The notes below the pieces were generated by a model that did not search any database, had not been told where the DNA came from, and was given only the letters and a program-made list of their open reading frames with translations. Positions 1-12,400 of a stretch of DNA of 64,000 nt are shown here, in pieces; within the stretch, counting starts at the first letter, position 1, and each line of letters begins with the position of its first letter. The stretch lies in NCBI RefSeq assembly GCF_036417845.1, contig NC_089985.1, positions 28,912,583 through 28,976,582 on the forward strand, read 5' to 3'. Made by a program: the position numbers and the translations under genes. This DNA is from Apteryx mantelli (Eukaryota; Chordata; Aves; Apterygiformes; Apterygidae).

Positions 1-3000
1 TGGTGACAAAAAGTTTAAACTTGTCAGAGACAATTTGACTAGACTGAAAGTTTGGGGGGGGGGGGGGGTAAAGGTGGAGAAGTTGACCTGAAAATCTTCT
101 AAATAGAAATGCAGAGTATACAAAGATACATAATTGTCTGACAATACCAAAAGGAGAGCAAAAAGGAAACAATCATCCAAAAAAAATAATAATAGAAAAA
201 AAGATAGGGGGATAAAAACTAGCCAAAAGACACTTAAAGAAAACAGGAAGAGATGCCAAAATTTGGAACGGAAGCCTTCCCTGCCATAATTTTTCTATCA
301 GCAACATTCTGGGGTTGGATCCAACAGATCCAGGCTCCCTCCCTCCCAGGGTCTTTGGTATCAAGCAGAGTCCATCCTGATTCAAGCACCAAGGACTGAA
401 AAAAGAAATGCCACTAAAAGTCTTCACTGGCACTGCTTCCTGAGCAGTTGGATTGTTCATGTTCCTTTACCAGGAAGCACTAACAAGTTTTAAATTAATT
501 GGTTGCAGCTCTCAGTAACCAATTAATGTTTTAAACAAGGCTGAACCAGCCCAATTTCTAGTGTGCCCATAAAATGGCTAAGCAAGACATTTCCAGAGCC
601 AAGTGTACATTCTGCAGACAAAGGTCAGTTTTCAGGAAAATGGAATAAAGAGCTGAAAAAGTAAGAGTGCCTTTCAGAGGCAGGTATGTAAATCTCGACA
701 CCATTTAGATCCCTGAATTGCAGAAAATAACAAGCTGTGCCAGAAAAACAGTAATTGGATGCATTTCCATTAAATGATTTCCAAGCATTTTACTCCAACT
801 TAGGTATTTGTGTGTAGATCTACTCAGCCATTCTTGAAACTGTCAAGATACTTAACTATGCAAAAATTAAGGGTTTTATCTCATCTTTAATTCTGTCTGT
901 AATTTTACATTATTTTTCTTTCTTTTTTAAATTCTGGCTTAAAATTGGGGCACTGTTTCAAAATTCAATCACACTATGGAAGTGTCATTTTAATGGAGAT
1001 AAAAGAGTAATATTAACTGACATCCAAAGCTTCTGACAAACAGAACTGCATGGGAGCGAGCAATGATTGAGATCTTAATCACTTGTCGGCTGTCGCATTG
1101 TGATGACTTGCATTTTCAACTAATCTGGCTTGAGTAATGAGTGAAATTTCTAGCTGAATGGTGATTGGCATTCTCTGAATGAATCCTTTCCTCATATTTC
1201 ATTTTCATGGGTGACTGATCACATCTAGGATATAAAAAAACCTGACATATGTTAATTGAACAGATTTGTGACAGGTGATTAGCTCTCCATTCCTAAAGAG
1301 TCCTGGAGTTGTTTGATTGTTTAAAAATGATAAAACTTACTTTCTTTTTTGTCATCACCTTGTGGCCCTTGATTCTAAGATTTGAACTTTAGGAAATGGT
1401 TTCAAAAGTGCAAATTAAAGCTACATGAAACCTGGAGTCTTTGATTATGGTAATTTCTATTTGTTTCACTACCTTTTGGGGAGGAACAGAAGGAAGAGAT
1501 GAAGAGCAAAATAAAAAACCAGTTGGAAGGAAGAGCTTAGCTCCGAGGACAAAGATTTCTTCATTCTTTGAGCATTCTTGCAAAGCATTCTTTGAAATTT
1601 TCAAAACTACACACTAAAAGATGCAAGGAATTAGAGAATTCATGGAAAAACTCCACCAGGTGCTTTGTGATCAGCTCAGCTGTACATGTTGAGAGCTGAA
1701 CTCCTCAGTCTACTGTACAAGAGCCGTCCCGTTATGGTACCAAGAGCCGAAAACACAGGGAAAACCAGCTCCCACAGGAATTCTCTTCCCTGTCCCAGAG
1801 CAGAGCACAACATTTAGGCATCCCAAGAAACCATGCTGTAGCCTAGGATCTCAAGGCCCTGGGCTATGGACACTGAAACCAGAACCCTTGGAGCTGCTTA
1901 TTAGACCTCCAAAATACTGCCCATAAAACCAGGAGCCTGGAGACCACAGAGCGGGAACCAGTGAGGATAGGAGCCCTGAGCTGCATGACAAAAACAGCTC
2001 CCAGACAGGGCAGCCAGCTCAAGCCTCGGGAGCTTTGACACCTGAGCCAATGACGAACTGATCAGCAGAGGCTGCAGGGGAACCACAGGACATGGGATCC
2101 CCCCAAACTGAACAGTGAGCCAACACCGCACAGGGCTCCAGGGAGCAATACTACATGCCAGAGGCATCACACATTAGAGTTGCTGAAACAGTTTTTGAGA
2201 ATTTTCAGTTTTTTGGGAACTGGAAAGTTTAGACACTTCCTGCAAAAGAAGTTTTGGCCAGCTCTACTCTTTGTTCCATGTCAGGGAGCCCATCTCTACC
2301 TTCATCTGGGGAACAAATAGTACTTTACCTACTGTTTTCCTCACAGGAAAAAAATTGAAGAAGCTGCCAGATAGATACTTGCCAGTAGGAGCAGCCAACA
2401 CAGGACTTCTGGCTATTCAGATGATCTCCTATTGTTCTTGTTCCTCTGTGCTGCCTGCTGCCTGCCCAACTCTCCTGCATTGCCCTCAGTTTCATGCCAG
2501 ACCTATTCTCTCAATGCCTTCTGCTTTGGCTTCCCTTCTCTCTCAGACAGGCTTTCTTTTCAGTATCTCTTTCCATTTAGCTTATCCCTTCCTAATTCTT
2601 GGCTGACTTTTAGATATTACCGTAATAATAAATACCTTTCCCTTTGTCTCAAGAGAGGGGTTCCAAGGCATCACCGGTTCCTCAACACTGTCTGAGGACT
2701 ACCTCCAGCCGCAGCTCCCTACAGAGGGGCTTGTTACTCAGCTAGACTGCAAAACATTAGTGGCTTCTTCCCTTACAAAGAGAAGTTCCTATTTAATTGT
2801 TGTGAGACTAACAGAGAGACAACAGCTGCAAGGACATGTTTGGTGCAATTAAACATGCATTTTAAGGAACTTTGGATACTGAGGTTGAACAGCTTTTTCA
2901 TTATAAATTGCCAATTTTAATGGCTAGCAAATATTCCGGGAAGTTTCCTACGTTTCTTCAGATCACAGGCTTTAGAAATTTTGATAAACTTGTGCAATTA

Positions 3001-3474
3001 TTTTGTCAGCTCCAATGCTAAATATTTGCCCTTTCACTGCTGAAGATCTCAAATTCAAACTTTAGTGATCAAATTTGGTGCGTCTATGTCAAGGGACAAA
3101 AGGGAGCATAAGTAAAAGTAAATAGATGTGCTTGTCCTTAACAATTCTTAGACATTATGCATACAAATTCCACTAGAAAATAACTGCTGGAAGGAAAACA
3201 GAGATGACAGTAAATTAGTTGCAAACAACTAATACTCTATGCAACAGCATATAGATAACATACGGGAAGAATAAAGGATGAATTAAATTATGAGGTTTGT
3301 AGTGAAAGATTCTTTGATAAAGAGATACATTTGGAGAAAAACGGGAGTTTTTGAGAATCCACACTGGACAAATTTTGCCTCAATATCCAGAGATTAAAAT
3401 GCTTACAAGAGCTTTACATTGCACAAAATGAGAAGCGATTTAATCATGTAGTAATGCATGTTTTAAATACTCAC
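1..3474 (-). other. GIPC2: GIPC2 intron 5 (partial)
   Basis: Non-coding. It contains a 15-nt G run at 54-68, an AT-rich homeodomain-site-like stretch around 1020-1340, and a GC-richer repeat-like block around 1740-2290. No exon, RNA gene or convincing open frame was recognised. Confidence 0.75.
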
Positions 3475-6400
3475 CTAATTCAATGTCTCTTATCCCCATA
3501 TATGTTTCAAGAAGTTCATCCACCTTTTTTATTGCTTTTTCTTCAGCTTCTGATGGCTTTGTTGAAATAAAGGGAGAAACAGAGTAAAAGCATGATTATG
3601 CCTATCTTTGCAGATTTCAAAATAACCAGCAACTGTCCACTGATTGCAGCAGCTCCCATCCTACCCACCTAGACTTACAAAACCCAAAAGTAAAATGCAT
3701 TATTTCACTCTCTTCCACTCTTCTCAAAAACCCTAGTCTTCCTACTAGTGCCAAACATAGACATGCAACTCTCACTTTTACCAAACTAAACACGAGCCTT
3801 TCATCTCCTGAAAATACAGATCTTCATCAAATCCTCACCAACTTTATGCAAACCCAGAATAAATAACATTCTTCTTCCAAACCTTAATCCTGATTTTACA
3901 CATATTTGCGTCAGTGCAAGTCGTTAGCCTCTCTTAACCTTTACTCTACCCCAGTACACTTGGCAGCATCAGAAACAGAGCCAATTCTTCATTCGTCCTT
4001 TCCCTCTGCGCCTTTTCGACACCTCTTGGTCTAATCCAGTTTAACCCCATAGATGTAATCCCTAATATCTAAGCACAGACTCTGTTTCTAGATTCCTCCA
4101 CATCCACCCTTATTGTGCTAGTACTGCACCAACTAGCTGGACACCAAGCTGGTCAGTCATTCTTCTGCTGAGCCACAATCTGGCAACACTTATACCCACC
4201 AAAGGAAAAAAATCCCAAAGCAAACAAATACCCCATTAACACACACAAAAGCAGCCTGCCAAAACTCCTCTTGGCCTTGACTGATCTCAGAGGTTCAACA
4301 GGACAAGCTCTGGGCAATCTGACCCAGCTTTAAGTTAGACCTGTTTTAGGCAGGAGGTTGGACTAGGTAAAGGTCCCTTCCAACCTAAATAATTCTATGA
4401 TTCAACTACATAGCACTTAATATGAAAGTGTACATAAGTCACTGGATATTTTCCCCTAAAGAAACTACTAGTCTTTGGTCCTCATCCAGAATCATATCCT
4501 AGTTCTTCAAACCTTCATTCATCTAGGTATAAACCAAGGTCTTCAACTTAAAATAAGTATTTCTCCCTGCAGAAAGCAGTCCAGCAAGCTTTGTAACATA
4601 CAGATTTTTCCTTCCTGTTTTATCTTATAAACCTTGGGGAAGAGTAAATCAGGTGACAGAAAATTTAACTATTCCAGGGCCCCAAGATAACCATACCATT
4701 TCCTCCACAGTGGCAGGGCCTTTTGTTCTCAGTCGAAGTGTTTCTCTCCCTCTGGAGATTTTAGCCTCTGATAGAGATCCACCTTGTGACCTTGGTTCCA
4801 ACATTTCTAAAGACAAAACAAAACAAAAACAGGAAAAAGAATGCCAAGCAAAACTAAGTATTAGTCAGAATATGATGCATATGATTTGGCTGATTACTGC
4901 ATTACCTTCACTTTTTATTCTAATTATCATCGAGAGATATCTAAAAATTAAATCATTATTCACTGTATTTCAAGTATAGCTCTGCTGATAATTTCTTTGT
5001 CTTCAAATTTTGAAATCCACTTGACTGCACTAAACATAGGACTTCAACTGACCAGTGTGTCTATGCAAGGATATTGCACTCAACTTCATATGCATACTTC
5101 TCATAATTGTATCTCTCTATTCCACAAAGTATAATTATTTATTACTTAATATTAGATAATGGCTGAAGCCATCAGCTAAACGTTGATTTATCCTGGTCTT
5201 TGCAGACAGACTTTTTAGCAGGTTTAGCATTGCAACATTTCCATCCTTCACTGAGGCTGTGATGCAAAGACTACTGCTGAACAGGTCATGGGGCTAATGA
5301 GCCAGATTGAGCTGAACATGCCTGTTTCTTTCATGCTAAACAACTTGATTATTTTCAGTCACGTAGCTGATATGTTCATATGTAGATTTGTTGGACTTCT
5401 TCTGTAGGTTTCACCAAGGTCAGGACTTCACGCCTGACAAATCTCTAATGGGAATATCTGGCTCTACCCAAAGTTTTCTTTGGCTGAGTTTGGCTTTTCT
5501 GGTTTAACCTTGGGTAAGGTTTGAGCTACACTCCCGTTAGTAAATGGATTCTGAAATCATTTAAGACTTGGCTTGTTTCAGCTTTCCTGTTCTAGGACAG
5601 AATTTTACATTCAAGATTGGCAATTTCTTCTTCCTTAATTTGCTATTAGATGACATGGCTTTAATTTATTACTGACATGGGAAGTTACATATTTTATCTG
5701 AAAAGTATAGAAGAGAAGAGATAATTTTGTAGAGCTCTTTTAACTGTGCTGCTTTCCCCATCAGATTATTCCTTCTGTTTATAGCAAACTTCTCTAATAA
5801 GCTCTCTTTGAAAGTAAGGGTTTAAGGTTCTCTATTCATTATTCCTAGCTTTGTCCAACTCATCATTCTTACATGAGTAGCCAAAATCCAGATTATTCTG
5901 CTAAGCAAGGTTTAAAAGTGAATTTTAACCATTTTTATTTTAAAAAATAGATACTGCATAGTCTGTAGACATAGAATCAACACTACTCTAAATCTTTTTA
6001 TGGCTTCAAGGACAGTTTAAATTTATCCTTAAAGTTTTCACCATTTCCATTAGACTTGTTTTAAAATGCCAGTTCTCATGCAACGTGCATCTTCTTTCAT
6101 TCTATCACCATTAGCACCTTAAAACTCATGATTTGACATAAGCTCTATTATAGATTTGCAATACTTTGGACAAACACTCTCTGGCCATCAGAGAAAGTAT
6201 TGTTTCACATCCACCTACTTTAGAGTTTGTTTTACGCTGCCTTTGCTTGGTTTCTATTAATTTTCCACTAATCTGCAGAAGGCTAGCTTATGACTATTAA
6301 GGACCAATCTATTTCAGACAAGTCTTTAATTCTGTGCTTTAGGTATTGCATTGACTAGCTGAGGTAGCACGTGTGCATTTGGTAGAAAGGCATCCAACCA

Positions 6401-9400
6401 GTAAATTATACTTATTCCACACACTGCTGGTAGGAAGAAAAAACAAATAAACACCTCATAATCTGACACAAAGACTTGTCTCTTGTCTAGACCCTTACAA
6501 ACTTTAAAGTAGCTAGATTCTGTTGAAACTATTAGGAATTCAGCACCTACCTGTCCAGCAGGATCTGGATCTTATTTGTAATCCCCTCTGGGGTCATTCT
6601 CAGAGTGCTGCACCTTAAGCCCTATCTCCTGTATAAATCTATGCCTAAAGTTCAACTGCACCTAAGGTAAGAGTCAGGATATTCTAAGAAACTTAACACC
6701 GGGCACTGCAATTTGTAAATTAATTTCAGTAAGGTAAAAAATAAAATGCAGCTTCCAAAAATCTTTCCAAGAAGTTCTGATTGCCTCTTAATTCAATTTT
6801 AGATATTGCCATGGAATTAGCAAGTTTCCTTCTCTCCATCACAGGCAGACTAAAAGGTATCTTAATCACCTTATTAAAGTAAGTACTATTAGTTAATGGC
6901 TGAAGTCATCATCCAAATGTTGATTTACTCTGGTTTTTACAGACAGACTATGTAGCAAGTCTAGCATTGAATAGAAATTACAGACTTGTATTAAAAAGTT
7001 TTTGCTATATAGCTATTTGAAACACTATGTATTTTTAATACTTCCTGAGCATAAATAAGTAAATGTCTATGTTATATGTTAAGAAGGAAGTGAACTTATC
7101 TCCTAAAGCATTAGAGATTAACTCATAATCCTCATTCTTTGCAGCAGCACCAAAAGAAAAAAAAAAAAAAAACCCTTCAATTCCTCTCATTTCCAATTTC
7201 TGCTGTTATTCTGACACCAAGTGTCAAGACTGGTGTATGACAGGAGTCAAACTGGTAACAGATAAAAAGGATTTGAAAAATAAACATTTCAAGCTTTTGC
7301 TACTATGGTGAAGATGGTGATTTTGAACTTTGTGTCAGTGCAGGTGTGAACATATATGCTTATAATTTAACAGTTTTTTGAACTATTTTTGTTACAGAAA
7401 AATATGAATATGAATGGTTCGTGGAAAAAAGATCCAAAATCAAGAGAATAAAAATTAAAATGCAATCTCTATTTTGACTCTCTAAGCTAAACTAGTAGGC
7501 TTTTTTTTTAATTTTACCAGACCCAATGAAATCAATGTACAAAAGGATTAGCAATTGGTATGCATTCCTCCTATACAAAGTATCACTTCCTCCTAGCATA
7601 CGGGCAGCAGAGCTAGAGCTTTGCCATACTGCTTTTCTCTGACCCTGAGTATACCTGCTGCATGATTAGAGATCCACAAAAGAAGCTGGGAAGAGCAGGA
7701 GGGCACGCAGCAAGGGGGTGCTCTGGGGAATCGCGGATTCTGCTTCCTGCAGGATCCCTTTGCCTTAGGGAGCTCCATCCCTGGCAGAGGGCTCCAAAGC
7801 GGAGAAGCGGCACACGAAGGATCAGGGATTGCGTATCAAAGACACAGCAGGAAAGAGAGGAGGAGGTTCAAGGGTCAGCACATCGGTCAAGTGATCCCTG
7901 CTATAAAACTGTGTCTATGAAACAGTTCTTGTACTTGTCTTGCACGATCCTGGGGTGGCAAAGGAGTTGAGACTGCGGGGCTGAGGCGGCCCACCGCAGG
8001 ACGACCAGACGCCCAAGCCAGAGGGACAGGCTCCCAATACCAGCACTGCGGCCGGCAGACAGAAAGCAAGGGCAGGGGGAATCCATTCATAAATTTCCAG
8101 CTTCAAAGAAGAACACAAATATACCTTTTCTAGCAATTATATTAGCTTGGGTGGGCACCTGCCTGCAATCTGAAAACAAGCCTACAATGCAATGCAATGT
8201 CCGTATTTCAATAGCTGGTGAACAAGGTGGACAGTATCCAAGTCACTCACCAAATGCTTTCATGGGCTCTATCAACTCCAGCTTAAACATCTGACCCTTC
8301 TCCAGATCTTTTAGCATCTTGGCAACTTCATAATGCCGACAGTCGGACACATTTTTTCCATTTATAGTCTCTATGTGGTCACCCACGCAGACTGTTTTGA
8401 TTTGGTCCATTAGGCTGCCTTCTTTAATTCGCTATTATTTGAAAAACAAAAACAAAAAAAATTAGAAACATTTCTTTAAAAGATAAGCAGGTGATACAAC
8501 AGAGTTTCAAGAATGTGATCAGTTAAAAATGTCAGTAACATTGCGCTCATCACAGCAGCAGTGAGTTTTCTGTATAATATCTTCATAAAACATGTTTTGG
8601 AAAGCATTATTTTTAAACAATTTTAAGTTGCGCTGAATATAAAACCATAAATAAAACCAAAATAAAAAACGTAAATTTGGAAATTAAGGCTTTTGAATAT
8701 TTCCAATATTTTTGTGTTTACAAACTCAATCCAAATGTGTCAGTAATGGGAATAAAGGCCTATTCTCAGTTAGGGCTTATTTAGTGGGAAAACTTCTATC
8801 ATTTTCCTCATTGAGCCATATAGCTGCATATTAAAGTATTTCCTCTGAAATAATAATAAATCATAAGAAATGCTTCTAACATAACCTCATGGAATACAAA
8901 TAGTCTAAAAGTCATAAAATGTAACAGAAGTTAGTATTTCTAGCTTTAGTAAAGTGAAATTTAGAAAGTGAAAAAAATTCTAATCATTAAAAGATCTCTG
9001 TGATTTATCAAGTCAGTTAAAGGACACTTAAAATTTCAGTGCTTCTTTTTGATGTTAAATGCTGTCATATTTATCTATCATGTGCTTGAGTCATGGAAAG
9101 GCTATAACATCCTAGAATGTCTTATCATATTTTGCAGAGATACAAATTTACTTCTAAAACCCTCCTGAACTATGTGCTTTTAAGTAAAGACTGAGGTTGC
9201 ATCACACAAACTTTGAGTCAGTTTACAGCGAGACAAGGGAGATAAACATATTGCCGCCTACTCCTGTAACACCTAGCCCAGCAGCGTAGCCATCTCAGCA
9301 ACCCGCTCCTAGCTCATGCGCGTGTCTGAGCCCACGCGCGTGCCTGCAGCCGAGAGAGTCAGTGGGAAGTGTGAAAGTGCTCCCTGTCCTGCCAGATACT

Positions 9401-12400
9401 GAGACAATTTTTAACTTCAGGCTGAGTTTAACTCTTTTGAGTACTTTTGTTTAACCTCAATTAAAACCAAAAAGAAGAATCTTCATGGTGAAGGAAGAAG
9501 GGGTATTGGACACGCACAAGAAACCAGGCCCCAAATGTGTTTCTGTTCCTGGGTGCCAGGGTTCAAAACCGTGCCTACACGCCACAATTAATGTTTAGCA
9601 CTAGCGTTAAATTCATTCCCATTTAGCTTTTCTTCTTTTCTTGGATCCTAATAGCAACACTGTAAGTAATATTGACTAGCTATTTGCATAGTATTCAAAT
9701 GAAGTTTCATATGAGGTGGTTATTATCCTCACTGCAAGTTAACTGACAGACAGCCAAGCTATGTTGTTACAGTAATTAAGATGCAATTGATACGCCTCTA
9801 TTTCAAATGCTTTACACTCCATTTAGAAGCTAGGATCTGTATTTCCAGTACAATCTGTAACTCCTGTTAATTATGCTACTCCATTTTACAATAGCTGCTT
9901 ACACACCATGCTGTAACAGCACAGTCTTAAGCATTTACAAAATGCTTCAAAAGTTCAGATCTTACTCTCTGAATGACCACTTTAAATCTATAATGCAGCT
10001 TTTCATCTGGCTATGTACCCAAAAAGCAGATTTGTGACAGTAGCATGACACTAGGTTCTGGTTTTACTAAGGCAAAATAACATCAGATCCCGTAGCAAAA
10101 GAACCCACAGTTTTCAACGTCAGCTGTAAAATTTGCCTGAGTTATGTATTAAGCCTAGGTACTGTCCTGTTATACAAAGAACAGTAAAATTACTGCAGCC
10201 CATAATAACCATCGGTGGGTTGTTGAAAGCTAAGTTTAATATTGATTGTTAGTTAATAATGGAACATAGCAACGAAGTTTTAAGAAAAGGAAATATATGA
10301 ACAAAAATAATTCCACCAAACCTTTCTTTTTAATTAGAGACTGTCTCTGTTTTGTGATTTAGCTAGAAAATCAAATATAAAAAAGATGCAGCTTTTACTT
10401 TTGTATATCTGTATTTTCTATGTTGTTTAAAAACATCCATTAGCTAAATATACACAGCAACAGAGTAGGCTCCTAGAAACTCCTTTAAACTGATGCAGAA
10501 CTGCATTGCCACCAAGATTGCACCATGTTCATCACGCTGCTAATTAGACCAGTAAAAGGAAAGTAATATAATGTTTGTTCAGACAAGGTTTATGAGGTTT
10601 GTTGAAAACTGCAGCCCACTTTGCTGGTGCGGTGAGGGTGTTCGTTCCTCCTCCCCACGTTTCCAGGCACGCAAGGAGGGGAGCAAGGCTCCGCGCGGTG
10701 CCGCGCACGGGGACCTCAAGCCCTGCCGCGCCGCTGACAGCACCTTCTCATAAAACGCCACGCGAGCGGCAGCATGAGCGCGTTACGGCTGCAGGGACGC
10801 TACCACTAGAGACTCGGAACTCTCGTCCATAAACACGCAGCTCAGGCTACGGTTTTGCCAAACTGCTTGCTGAAACCTCCACTGCGCCCAGACTTTGCCA
10901 AACGTGGTCTCAATCACGTTTTTCCACAGCAAAGGCTAGCAAACCTATTTCTAGACCACGTCCATTTTACACCCAAGCTAGCTACAAAATGAGTGCAGAA
11001 TACCACCTCTCCAGACACAGCGTTCTGCTTACAGTGGCAATAAGGACAGCGACTGGGATAGTAGGAATCAAAGGGAATTACCAGTGCCTCACTAATAACT
11101 GGTAAGCAGAGTAGATTAGAGCAAGGCATCTTCTAAAGAAGGCAGAAAAACTGGTTAAGGTTCCTAATATCTAGTATAGCAAGAAGAGCAACATAATTTC
11201 CTCAGCCTCTATTTGTCTCAAAACAGAGCATCTGGAGGTCACGCAGAAGATGATAAAGGAAGGAATTATGATTAATACATAGCACAGGTTACTGCCCATA
11301 TGTTCTGCTCAAGCTAGTTGTGGTAAACTGTGTTAACCAATATCCTTAGCACCTTTTATTTCATCCTACATAGCTAAGGCAATGACAACATTGGAGAGAT
11401 GAAAATGCACCACACTTGCACCTGCTCTCATAGCACAGGAAGGCTTCTGCCCTGCAAATGGACACTGACAGTACTGAAAGAGCAGTGTGATCTCGTTATC
11501 ATACGAGTGACAGATGCTCGATAAGCAGCTAATCAATGACATCAGAAAATCACCATAAAAGGGAGGAGGGGGCGGGTGGATATAAGTAGCATCTAACACC
11601 TTCCACCCTCAGGGTAGATCAGAAAATACAATGGCCACATTATATAGCTGATACACATTTCAGAAGCAGTGAATAAAGGAACCATTTTGAATGACATGCA
11701 GTACAGAAATAGCTGAACTAATTTTGAATGATGTATCTAAAAAAGCCATTTTTTTTACTTGCCATACATAGAATAGTAAAAGATTTTATAGTTCTAAAGG
11801 ATCATTAAAATAATAATTAACCTGCTATAGTAAGAGAAGCTTCTGTAGAACAAAGTATTTCACTGATAATTAATTTTACCTTTATAAATGCACAGCCAGT
11901 TCCATTGTCTGTAATAGTGAGCCCAAGCACATCCTCACTTTTAAGAGCTTCCACTTCTTTTCGTTGTCCTTTTACATGGGCAAATATGAAGTCTTCAAGG
12001 CCAATTTGTGCTCCTAAGAGCTTGTCCATATCAACTTTATGAGTGTTCAAAGTGCAAAACATGATCTGTACAGGAGAGAAAAACAAATTATCTCGAAGTT
12101 AAATAACATATGAGGTTTGGTGAGCTTGATTAGCTGACGGGGAGATAAAAGGAGAGTGTAATTCTGGCTTCTTTGAAAGATCCATAGCCAAAGCGATAAT
12201 CATCCTCCTTCTCCAGCAGGCACAGGAGGGACAATATGCTCCATCGCCTCATGTGATGGGTAATGTCAATAGCTCAAACTCTACAGATAAGAGCTGGCAG
12301 GGAGCATAGGAAAAAAAGAGAAGTACCAGCGTGAACAGCCTCTCGCGGGCCGGCAGAGGGAGGCCAGGCGGATCAGGAGCTCCGGCCACGGACGCCTCGA

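Larger units (their letters stand above)
4807..8250 (-). other. GIPC2: GIPC2 intron 3
   Basis: 3,444 nt. It holds two diverged copies of an 82-bp sequence (5151-5232 and 6888-6969), a 16-nt A run near 7156-7172, and a CpG-rich patch at about 7660-8070 whose overlapping open frames on both strands look like composition artefacts. No exon was found. Confidence 0.85.

Noticed and set aside
1-3474. Search for the last GIPC2 exon
   Set aside because: No minus-strand segment encoding the conserved end of GIPC proteins was found, so the exon is taken to lie outside the window.
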